Below, piece after piece: positions 1 through 5,949 of a stretch of DNA of 24,653 bases (positions are counted from its first letter, which is position 1; each line of letters starts with the position of its first letter). The DNA is from a virus, in the IMG/VR virus record IMGVR_UViG_3300023174_009192, positions 1-24,653 of that record; one strand, 5' to 3'. Made by a program: the position numbers and the translations under genes. The notes under the pieces were generated by a model that saw nothing but the letters and a program-made list of their open reading frames with translations, was not told the DNA's origin and did not search any database.

Positions 1-35
1 CTTTTGCTGGGCTGTTGACCCATTTAGTTGCAAGT

Positions 36-50
36 TACCTCTTTAAGGTA
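36..50. other. Small perfect hairpin downstream of the Hc1-like gene
   Basis: A TACCT-N5-AGGTA inverted repeat lies about 10 bases past the stop of the minus-strand gene that begins at 259. It has no U-run, so it is at best a weak 3' end structure. I found no tRNA here. Confidence 0.3.
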
Positions 51-61
51 TACTTCAAACT

Positions 62-259
62 CTAAGCAGACTTAGCTTTGCGGCTGTTTCTTACTTCTGT
101 AATATTTTTGCGCTCAGCCTTGCAGACATCAGCAATTGCTTTTAACCCCTTGCGAAGGCGAGAAGAAGCTGCGTTCTGTTGTTTGACAAAAAACTTTTCA
201 TAGTCTGCTGTCAATGTGTTTGCTAATTCAACAATTTGTGTAATGAAGTTATTTTCCAT
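62..259 (-). CDS. Histone H1-like Hc1-family nucleoprotein
   Basis: This is a 65-aa very basic helical protein. The central and C-terminal part (residues about 20-65) follows the layout of the bacterial histone H1-like Hc1 family: an E-K-F segment, then an A-A-S-S-R-L-R-K-like segment, then a K-A-E-R-K segment and a Lys/Arg tail. Hc1-type proteins are common in Bacteroidetes and Chlamydiae and compact DNA non-specifically. I infer a DNA-binding role on phage or host DNA. I place the start at the ATG at 259. A TTG at 292 would add 11 hydrophobic residues that do not fit the family. The gene is transcribed away from the plus-strand ORF at 323. The family call is by eye from the pattern and length, so it is probable rather than certain. 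Confidence 0.6.
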   Translation of the reverse strand: MENNFITQIVELANTLTADYEKFFVKQQNAASSRLRKGLKAIADVCKAERKNITEVRNSRKAKSA

Positions 260-322
260 ATGACTAATTATAAGACATATAATTAAAATCAACTATTGTA
301 AAAGAAAATATTAAATATTATT

Positions 323-484
323 ATGAGTGAGCGGAAAAAAATTACCGCAGATTTAGTCTTGGATCTCTATCTAGAAGCAAAAAAAAACAAAGGAGTTAAG
401 AAAGAAGAGATTATGAAAAAGGTAATCTTTTTATCACAGCATCTAAACGATAGACTCGACTTACAGAAAATCGGAATCAAGTAA
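323..484 (+). CDS. Hypothetical small charged protein (53 aa)
   Basis: A complete ATG-to-TAA frame of 53 codons starts at 323. It is rich in Lys, Glu and Leu and would form helices. The leader is pure A/T, like the other genes of this phage, with no Shine-Dalgarno sequence. Its last 24 bases overlap the end of the convergent zinc-ribbon gene on the other strand. I recognise no family. Its coding status rests on the otherwise empty 200-base gap, its composition and its divergent position relative to the Hc1-like gene. Confidence 0.5.
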   Translation: MSERKKITADLVLDLYLEAKKNKGVKKEEIMKKVIFLSQHLNDRLDLQKIGIK

Positions 485-706
485 GCTTGTTCTGGGTTTG
501 TTTTTAAATTTTTTAGCAAGTTTTTTAATTAGTTTTTCTTGTTCATTAAATCTGTAACACGAACACACTGGGCATATGCTTGTTCTTTGTGATAGTATTG
601 ATTCACAACCATCACAGGATTTAAATAAGTCCCAATTTTCTACTACAAAATCACAAACCTCTTTACGGGTCATGGATTTTAATTTGTCCAATTTGGACTT
701 CTCCAT
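461..706 (-). CDS. Small zinc-ribbon protein
   Basis: This 81-aa protein has two CxxC-type knuckles: C-D-G-C at about residues 31-34 and C-P-V-C at about 45-48, with an additional Cys two residues later. Twelve bases or so of Ser/Gln/Arg codons separate the pairs, as in a compact zinc ribbon. A Lys-rich helix precedes and follows the ribbon. Such small ribbons in phages usually bind nucleic acid or act as adaptors, but no function can be assigned. Its ATG overlaps the first base of the late-promoter match that faces the opposite way at 706, so the two transcription units are divergent and share about 12 bp of control DNA. Confidence 0.6.
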   Translation of the reverse strand: MEKSKLDKLKSMTRKEVCDFVVENWDLFKSCDGCESILSQRTSICPVCSCYRFNEQEKLIKKLAKKFKNKPRTSLLDSDFL

Positions 707-713
707 ATAAATA
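706..713 (+). promoter_or_regulatory. T4-type late promoter (TATAAATA) for the gene at 719
   Basis: An exact match to the T4 late-promoter octamer lies 5 nt before the GTG at 719. With the T4 rule that transcription starts about 6 nt after the octamer, the mRNA would begin at or next to the start codon. This spacing supports the GTG start, because an in-frame stop lies immediately upstream. Confidence 0.6.
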
Positions 714-718
714 CTTAA

Positions 719-1192
719 GTGAACAGAGATGTCTTTTTAATAGAACAGGTATATCTTAACAAGCTTAAACCTAATGTTAATGCTAATCATACTGAAGTTC
801 AAACACAGAACATACCTGACAATGCCATAGCACCCATCGATTATAGAGACAATGAAGCTGAAGAAACTGCACCTGCGCAGCCTGAAAGAACCCGGGCAGG
901 CTGGATAGAGGAAATAAACAAAGTTGATTTAGATAAATCAAAAGTTAATGTGTCTGGTTTTGGTGTTGTTACTCTCGGAAGCTTAAAAGATAATGTAACG
1001 AAAAAATTTGAAGATTTAGCAAAAAGAATAACAGGCAATGAGCCTAATTTTGTCTATAAGAGACTGAAAGAAAAGCATGGCTTTTTAATGCATGCGGTTC
1101 GTGCTCTTATAGAAATAGAAAGAGATATAGAGAAGCTGAGACGCGCTGGTAAAATGCCTGGAATGCTAAAGAGATACAACTTTAACTCATAG
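719..1192 (+). CDS. Hypothetical late protein, 157 aa
   Basis: I do not recognise this protein. The start must be the GTG at 719, since an in-frame TAA precedes it directly and no other Met occurs in the first half. A hydrophobic/charged N-terminal segment (residues 1-16) is followed by an acidic, Pro/Ala-rich linker (about 20-60) and then a Lys-rich alpha-helical C-terminal domain (about 60-157). The late promoter immediately upstream suggests expression with virion genes. An unassigned structural or head-packaged protein is possible, but nothing in the sequence proves this. Confidence 0.65.
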   Translation: MNRDVFLIEQVYLNKLKPNVNANHTEVQTQNIPDNAIAPIDYRDNEAEETAPAQPERTRAGWIEEINKVDLDKSKVNVSGFGVVTLGSLKDNVTKKFEDLAKRITGNEPNFVYKRLKEKHGFLMHAVRALIEIERDIEKLRRAGKMPGMLKRYNFNS

Positions 1193-1225
1193 TTGATTTT
1201 TAATTTGTACAGCAGATAATAAAGC

Positions 1226-1663
1226 ATGAAGACGCTTTACACTTGGTACAGTATTTACTCACGTTGTGAAAAAATAGTAAAAGAACTTAAAGAAAAATAT
1301 ACTGATATAATGGACTATGAGATAGTTGGTATTAGCAGAGGCGGTCTTGTGCCTGCTGTAATTATTAGCAATCTTTTAGGCATACGTAAAGTATATTCAT
1401 TTGGGCTTAAAACATACAAAGACCAGGAGAAAGAAAGTGCTGAAATATATCAAATACCTTATCTAGCAAACAATAACAAAATTTTATTAATTGATGATAT
1501 CTCTGATACAGGTGAAAGCTTCGAAATAGTAAAGAAACTTTACAGTCATAAAGAACTTATAACTGTTTCTGTGTATATGAAAGAAAAGACAAAGTTTGCA
1601 CCAGATGTTGTTGGGGAGAATATTGATAATAATATTTGGGTGGTTTTTCCCTGGGAACCATGA
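1226..1663 (+). CDS. gpt: Xanthine/guanine phosphoribosyltransferase-like protein
   Basis: This is a 145-aa type I phosphoribosyltransferase. It should transfer phosphoribose from PRPP to a free purine base (guanine, xanthine or hypoxanthine) to give the nucleotide in the cytoplasm. The purine-PRTase motif G-I-S-R-G-G-L is at 35-41, and the PRPP-binding loop (L-L-I-D-D-I-S-D-T-G-E-S) is at 87-98. The C-terminus ends in W-V-V-F-P-W-E, the tail motif of Gpt-type enzymes that recognises the base. The length is normal for a small Gpt. It lies 13 kb from the deazaguanine operon but would act on the guanine that DpdA-type exchange releases. Exact base preference cannot be read from sequence. Confidence 0.85.
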   Translation: MKTLYTWYSIYSRCEKIVKELKEKYTDIMDYEIVGISRGGLVPAVIISNLLGIRKVYSFGLKTYKDQEKESAEIYQIPYLANNNKILLIDDISDTGESFEIVKKLYSHKELITVSVYMKEKTKFAPDVVGENIDNNIWVVFPWEP

Positions 1664-1701
1664 ATCGGCAGCTTTTTAAGCTTGAATCACTCTAGGTTTC
1701 C

Positions 1702-1728
1702 TGTATCATTAGATTAAATAATGATACA
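1702..1728. repeat. Perfect 10-bp inverted repeat (hairpin)
   Basis: TGTATCATTA and its exact complement TAATGATACA flank a 7-nt loop, midway between the phosphoribosyltransferase gene and the 3D-domain gene. There is no following U-run, so it may be an operator, an mRNA 3' stem or an RNA processing site rather than a classical terminator. Confidence 0.5.
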
Positions 1729-1761
1729 ACAACATATAGTTATTCGGCCTTTTTAGTGCCT

Positions 1762-1786
1762 ACTGCTTAAGCAGTTATTTTTTATT
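1762..1786 (+). terminator. Weak candidate terminator: palindrome plus T-rich tract
   Basis: ACTGC-TTAA-GCAGT forms a 5-bp stem with a 4-nt loop and is followed by a run of mostly T. It lies only a few bases before the start at 1789, so it could instead be a stem in the leader of that gene. Confidence 0.35.
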
Positions 1787-1788
1787 TT

Positions 1789-2352
1789 ATGAAAACAAAC
1801 AATAAAACACACATACTCCTCGCCACACTAATAGGACTAATGCTAACAACTCTGCCTTTTAGTTTCACATCTATGGCCAGTGGACCAACTAATGTGAAGG
1901 AACTAAAGAGAGAATTGAAGCAAGCTGCTCATAATGAAGAAACAAAAATGGCTAAATCCATTGTAGTGAGTAAGGAAGGTATTAAATTCAAGGGCGCTTC
2001 CATACCTGTAGTAAGTCAGGAAGTCAAGGTGCTCACAGTGAGATTGACTGTGTATTGGGCCAGAGGTAGTGGTACTGATTCTGATAGTCGCAAGATGAGA
2101 AGTTCCACAGGTTATACCCTTAAAGAAGGTGAATCTATTGCTGTAGACCCTAGAATTATCCCCTATAATAAAGAGGTTATCATACCTAATGTTGGTCTTG
2201 TAAAAGCTGTTGATACAGGAACTGCTGTAAAGGACAAAGTTGCTTCTGGTGGCAAGCTACCTGTGATTGATGTGTTCTTTGTCAACAAAAGAGATGCCTT
2301 GGATTTTGCTGATTCGCATCCTAAGATAGTTAAAGTTGCTGTACTTAATTAA
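1789..2352 (+). CDS. Secreted 3D-domain protein (double-psi beta-barrel, MltA/RlpA-like)
   Basis: This 187-aa protein starts with a classical signal peptide: a basic N-terminus, a hydrophobic core at about 8-28 and a likely cleavage site near A-S-G (30-32). A charged linker follows. The C-terminal half (about 82-187) matches the 3D domain named for three conserved Asp: an R-x-T-x-Y segment at about 84-88, A-V-D-P-R near 117, A-V-D-T-G near 140 and V-I-D-V-F-F near 159. Related domains occur in MltA-type lytic transglycosylases and in cell-wall-associated proteins. With a lysozyme gene 8 bp downstream, a role in host envelope degradation or lysis is likely. The distinction between an active enzyme and a wall-binding domain is not visible. 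Confidence 0.75.
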   Translation: MKTNNKTHILLATLIGLMLTTLPFSFTSMASGPTNVKELKRELKQAAHNEETKMAKSIVVSKEGIKFKGASIPVVSQEVKVLTVRLTVYWARGSGTDSDSRKMRSSTGYTLKEGESIAVDPRIIPYNKEVIIPNVGLVKAVDTGTAVKDKVASGGKLPVIDVFFVNKRDALDFADSHPKIVKVAVLN

Positions 2353-2360
2353 ATAATTAG

Positions 2361-2933
2361 GTGCAATTTTATAAGAGAATACGCAAGCTATTAGAAGCTG
2401 TTGCTGATGTACCGCCACCACCTTCATCAGCTATTGTGCAGAATGTAGCTGATACGCGCATTACTTTTGATGATGTATTGTCTTTAATTAAAAAGCATGA
2501 AGGACATAAGAACCATGTGTATCTCGATTCTGTAGGCAAAAAAACTATTGGCATAGGTTTCAATTTAACTAGACCTGATGCACCTGCTATACTCAAAAGC
2601 ATTGGTGCTGATTATAATAAAGTCCTCAATGGACAGCAGGATATAACAGATGAGCAAGCTAAAACATTATTTCAAATAAACATTAAGACAGCTTATAATG
2701 ATGCAAAAAAGTTTCTTCCACAGTTTGATGGACTTCCTAGAAATGTTAAACTAGCTGTGCTTGATATGTCTTTTAATCTTGGTTATACGCGACTGAGTAA
2801 ATTTACTAATACTAAACAACACATTGATGCAGGCAATTATAAAAAAGCAGGGGAAGAAATTTTAAACAGTAAGTGGGCTGCGCAAGTGAAAAATAGAGCA
2901 AATGAGCTAGCTAAGCTTTTCTTTTCTTCTTAA
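2361..2933 (+). CDS. T4-type lysozyme (glycoside hydrolase family 24)
   Basis: This 190-aa muramidase cleaves the MurNAc-GlcNAc bond of peptidoglycan. The catalytic triad has the exact T4 lysozyme spacing: Glu47 in the K-H-E-G segment, Asp56 in Y-L-D and Thr62 in K-T-I-G-I-G. T4 has E11, D20 and T26. Residues 1-35 are an extra N-terminal region with a Pro run (18-21). No Cys or signal peptide is visible. The start is GTG at 2361, the only plausible start. It follows the 3D-domain gene by 8 bp, so the two look like a lysis unit. It could alternatively be a virion lysozyme, since the gp5-like baseplate protein in this window has no lysozyme domain. Confidence 0.9.
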   Translation: MQFYKRIRKLLEAVADVPPPPSSAIVQNVADTRITFDDVLSLIKKHEGHKNHVYLDSVGKKTIGIGFNLTRPDAPAILKSIGADYNKVLNGQQDITDEQAKTLFQINIKTAYNDAKKFLPQFDGLPRNVKLAVLDMSFNLGYTRLSKFTNTKQHIDAGNYKKAGEEILNSKWAAQVKNRANELAKLFFSS

Positions 2934-3111
2934 TTTTCTTTTTCTTTGTTGGTAGATTTACGCTAATGCTCTTCAAAGAGCTAGGAAATGTATTCATTAA
3001 ATCTCCTGATGTCATTCCCTGATCAGGGCCCATGTTACTAGAAGCTTGCGGCATATTTCTACTAACAAACGGCGACACAAAGGCTTCCTTAAAGTATTCT
3101 TTGAATGTCAT
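2911..3111 (-). CDS. Small basic late protein (66 aa)
   Basis: The frame begins at the ATG at 3111, 5 nt after an AATAAATA late-promoter match. A longer frame to 3132 would start inside the promoter. The N-terminus is an aromatic/charged helix beginning M-T-F-K-E-Y-F. The middle is Ser/Met/Gly-rich and the C-terminus is a Lys/Arg cluster. No family is recognised. The last 23 bases overlap the 3' end of the convergent lysozyme gene. A structural or DNA-contacting virion role is possible because of the late promoter and the basic tail. Confidence 0.6.
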   Translation of the reverse strand: MTFKEYFKEAFVSPFVSRNMPQASSNMGPDQGMTSGDLMNTFPSSLKSISVNLPTKKKKIKKKRKA

Positions 3112-3116
3112 ATGTA

Positions 3117-3124
3117 TATTTATT
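3117..3124 (-). promoter_or_regulatory. Late promoter (AATAAATA) for the gene at 3111
   Basis: On the minus strand AATAAATA is followed by 5 nt and then ATG. This is the same geometry as at five other genes in the window, which supports both the promoter and the chosen start. Confidence 0.55.
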
Positions 3125-3128
3125 ACAA

Positions 3129-3731
3129 TCAATACTTTCTTGATGAAATAGGGTAACCAAGACCGGGTCTACAGTCATATTTATAGTCTGCACTACTTCC
3201 GTTCTTATCTACATAATGAAAGAATGCCTGAATTTGATAAGACCCTTCATTCACATCAAAAGCATCTCTCCAATGCTGTACTTCACATCCTTTGTATACA
3301 ATAGCATCACCAACTGAACACTTGGCAGTAATAGTTGCACCATCATTGTCTTTTATATGCATGTCCCAGCTATATCCTTGCACATTGGTAACATATTTGT
3401 ACCCCATACAGGCAGTGACACTTATCTCACATGCAGTTCGGTCTTTATGTATTGGTAGTGTGTCTCCTGGCTTATAGACACGATAATAAGAATATGTTGG
3501 GTAAAGATCTAGTTGTGTTATGTTTTCCACTTTTGGCTTTAATGATAATAAAATTGATTCCATTAATGTATCTGCATAAACTGCATGTGTACCTTCACGG
3601 TAAGAGACAGTTTCTGGAGAATATTCTAACACTTGTTTCATTAAAGCATATGTTGCTGCAGTCTCACAAATTTCCGGAGATACAAGCCCTAAAGCATGTG
3701 CATATTTTTTTTCATTAAAATTATAAGACAT
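3129..3731 (-). CDS. 2OG-Fe(II) dioxygenase-like protein
   Basis: This 200-aa protein fits the double-stranded beta-helix fold of 2-oxoglutarate/iron oxygenases. The iron ligands are visible as H95-x-D97 in the P-I-H-K-D segment and His153 in V-Q-H-W-R-D, after the G-D-A-I-V-Y strand at about 141-146. Such enzymes hydroxylate proteins, lipids or nucleic acid bases. Marine T4-like phages carry several, mostly of unknown substrate. It follows the sulfotransferase-like gene by only 2 nt, so the two are probably co-translated. I would not assign a substrate. Confidence 0.7.
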   Translation of the reverse strand: MSYNFNEKKYAHALGLVSPEICETAATYALMKQVLEYSPETVSYREGTHAVYADTLMESILLSLKPKVENITQLDLYPTYSYYRVYKPGDTLPIHKDRTACEISVTACMGYKYVTNVQGYSWDMHIKDNDGATITAKCSVGDAIVYKGCEVQHWRDAFDVNEGSYQIQAFFHYVDKNGSSADYKYDCRPGLGYPISSRKY

Positions 3732-3733
3732 TA

Positions 3734-4510
3734 TTATACTCTTACTACTATGCCTTGTGGCGATAATGTAATTCCTGGTGTTGTAATAGAACCATATAAT
3801 TTTAAATCTTTTTCATAATGGTTTATAATTGTGGCTTCTTGAGCAGGTGTAAATGTAATAGGTCTGACTATAGTAGAAGGTGCTTTTACCGGTGCAATGG
3901 GAAGTTGTAGATCACTTACTAGTTCATTAACATGGTCTGGATACCTGTAAAATTGAATACCAGAAAATATATTATCCAAAAGATCTACCTGTGAGATAAG
4001 TGTTTTATTTTTATACAAAAATGTTTCATTTGCATCTGTGTTTTTTAATTTATTCACAGCATCTTCAGTGCATGCATATACATCAAACTCATGATTTTTT
4101 ATATGCAGTTCAGGTACCTCACGGCTTATAAAGCTTCTAAATCTATCCACTGGATGTCGTATAAGAGCATGTGGGATGCCGCGTGTGGCTTCTGATGCTG
4201 TGGGTACAAAGATGTGTGGTGGTTTGTTTTCTACAAAAACGTAGTGTTCGTTCTTTAGCTTACTATAATAATAAACGACACCAGGTGCAGGTACAGGAAT
4301 TAGTTCATTAGGTACTTGTATTTTTTTAAGATCACCATTTGTGTTCTTTAATGCCTGTATAAAACCTTCTCTGCTCTCAACTGGTGTCATCATTTGTGAA
4401 TAAAGCTCAGAATAAAAAGATTTAAGAATTGCTTCACCCATGGCTGTAGTCAGTCCGTTCCTTCCGATTCTCACATATGATTTGTTGTTTGGTAATTTCC
4501 AGTATATCAT
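3734..4510 (-). CDS. Sulfotransferase-like protein
   Basis: In this 258-aa protein an R-I-G-R-N-G-L-T-T segment at 14-22 resembles a degenerate 5'-phosphosulfate-binding loop. The segment R118-H-P-V-D-R-F-R-S-F127 matches the 3'-phosphate-binding R-x-P-x-x-R-x-x-S motif of PAPS sulfotransferases. The C-terminal part ends with an N-H-Y-x-x-D-L-K-L-Y-G segment, also usual for that fold. I infer transfer of sulfate to a glycan, lipid or protein, possibly on the host surface or virion. It lies in a group with two oxygenase-like genes near the tail fibre genes. Family assignment is moderate, because the first loop is atypical. Confidence 0.55.
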   Translation of the reverse strand: MIYWKLPNNKSYVRIGRNGLTTAMGEAILKSFYSELYSQMMTPVESREGFIQALKNTNGDLKKIQVPNELIPVPAPGVVYYYSKLKNEHYVFVENKPPHIFVPTASEATRGIPHALIRHPVDRFRSFISREVPELHIKNHEFDVYACTEDAVNKLKNTDANETFLYKNKTLISQVDLLDNIFSGIQFYRYPDHVNELVSDLQLPIAPVKAPSTIVRPITFTPAQEATIINHYEKDLKLYGSITTPGITLSPQGIVVRV

Positions 4511-4517
4511 ACGTGTT

Positions 4518-4525
4518 TACTTATA
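4518..4525 (-). promoter_or_regulatory. Possible late promoter variant (TATAAGTA)
   Basis: One mismatch to TATAAATA on the minus strand, 7 nt before the ATG at 4510. It would drive the sulfotransferase-like and oxygenase genes. Confidence 0.35.
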
Positions 4526-4589
4526 AAATAATAGAACATTAATCAATTATATTTGTTGTTTTTCAATATTGTGTCTATACAATTAAAAA

Positions 4590-5216
4590 ATGAGCACTAT
4601 TATAACACCATTATTTAGCAGCCCACTGTATCATACCAATATTAAGAATGACTTGGATATTCAAGAAGTTGCTACAGTCTTTGATAATGCTAATTTGAAC
4701 AAGCAAGAGTTAATGCTTGAGAATATAGGAAATAAATTCACAAATGATCAAAATGTTTTAAATGCAAATCAAGATACAACTATTTATAAAGCTATTAAAA
4801 AACATGTTGATATTTATTTCTACGAATTATTAAGAGCAGAGAAAGATATTGAAATTTATATCACACAATCTTGGATTAACAAAAGTAGTCCTGGTGATTA
4901 CCATCAAGTTCACACACATCCTAATTCTTTTTTAAGTGGTACTTTTTATTATAAAACTGATATAAATGCTGGACATCTTACGTTTGCAGATCCAAAATAT
5001 ACTCCACTTGAATATAGAAAACAAGAACACACTGCATTTAATTCCAATTTGTGGAAAGTAATTCCAAATGAATATGATTTAGTTCTTTTTCCATCTTATC
5101 TTTTGCATGGGGTTGGAATTAATGTTTCATCTAATACAAGAATATCGCTGGCTTTTAATACCTATCTCAGGGGAATTATAAACAACAAGCCTACAACCTC
5201 TCTCAACTTAAATTAA
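4590..5216 (+). CDS. 2OG-Fe(II) oxygenase family 5-like protein
   Basis: This 208-aa protein resembles the putative 2OG-Fe(II) oxygenase family common in marine phages and bacteria. The central stretch from W95 through H108-T-H110-P-N-S-F-L-S-G to the F-Y-Y segment is the signature region. A distal iron ligand His173 in L-L-H-G-V and an Arg184 for 2-oxoglutarate follow at the expected distance. The start ATG has an A-rich leader and no Shine-Dalgarno sequence. It is a single plus-strand gene between minus-strand genes and overlaps the end of the adhesin gene by 4 bp. It is of a different subfamily from the oxygenase at 3129, so it is not a recent duplicate. The substrate is unknown. Confidence 0.75.
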   Translation: MSTIITPLFSSPLYHTNIKNDLDIQEVATVFDNANLNKQELMLENIGNKFTNDQNVLNANQDTTIYKAIKKHVDIYFYELLRAEKDIEIYITQSWINKSSPGDYHQVHTHPNSFLSGTFYYKTDINAGHLTFADPKYTPLEYRKQEHTAFNSNLWKVIPNEYDLVLFPSYLLHGVGINVSSNTRISLAFNTYLRGIINNKPTTSLNLN

Positions 5217-5935
5217 TAAGGTGCAGTTCTGTGCGCAGGGTTATTGATAGGGTCGCATGTATTTGCGCGCACGCCTCTATTGCCAGCAAACCACGGGTGT
5301 GTGCTAGCAGGATCAAATGTTAGTGACCAGCCATTTTTTATCAATGGTAAAACACCTACACCTTGACTAGGACAGTACGATGCACATCCACCTATCATAC
5401 CTAGCCCTGCTCCCCAACCAGATCCACCTGATCCGCCGCCACCTGTAAACTGGCCTCCAGGTCCACTGCCCTCTACAGAAAACCCTCCAGGGGAACCAGC
5501 TCCACCACCACCGTTTCCATCAGGACCTCCACGATCTGCGCCACAGCCACCACCTGCGCCAATAATACCGTTATTGACTATAGTTAAATTATATCCTAAT
5601 GAAATTGCAGAACCTGGCTCTGCGCCTCTTGCGGCTGATCCACCATTACCTAGAATCAATCCTTCAGGTGAACCTGCAAGTCCTGTATTTGCAGGTACAT
5701 TTAAAACTATTTCAGATCCTGCTATCCATGATCCTGTATACAATGCCACACCACTATTTTGAGTATTGCATCCAAGATTGCCTCGCATGGTGAACACCAC
5801 GCGCACTGGTCCTGAGGATCGAACACCAGGGTAATTTGCATCCATTATGGTAGCTAGATTTTGTGCTGTTAAAAACACACCAGGAGTGCCGAATGTTATC
5901 TGAAATTCACCATCACCTATTAGTCCGCCTAACAT
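5213..5935 (-). CDS. Glycine-rich tail fibre tip or adhesin (gp38-like architecture)
   Basis: In this 240-aa protein the N-terminal third looks like a beta-strand attachment domain. The middle (about 118-185) is extremely rich in Gly, often as GGG or GGGG with Ser, Pro and Asn. The C-terminus is a short Cys/Trp-containing cap. This layout resembles the receptor-binding adhesins of T-even phages, in which glycine-rich motifs form polyglycine-II helices tipped by variable loops. It follows the tail fibre gene by 14 bp in the same direction, which fits a fibre-tip protein. Sequence similarity to gp38 itself cannot be claimed. The assignment rests on composition and position. Confidence 0.55.
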   Translation of the reverse strand: MLGGLIGDGEFQITFGTPGVFLTAQNLATIMDANYPGVRSSGPVRVVFTMRGNLGCNTQNSGVALYTGSWIAGSEIVLNVPANTGLAGSPEGLILGNGGSAARGAEPGSAISLGYNLTIVNNGIIGAGGGCGADRGGPDGNGGGGAGSPGGFSVEGSGPGGQFTGGGGSGGSGWGAGLGMIGGCASYCPSQGVGVLPLIKNGWSLTFDPASTHPWFAGNRGVRANTCDPINNPAHRTAPY

Positions 5936-5949
5936 ATATTAATTTATGC

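Noticed and set aside
1-60. A tRNA-Asn-like anticodon arm (GGGCTGTTGACCC) at the left edge
   Set aside because: The stem has a mismatch, no proper T-arm or CCA end follows, and a G follows the anticodon. I cannot support a tRNA.
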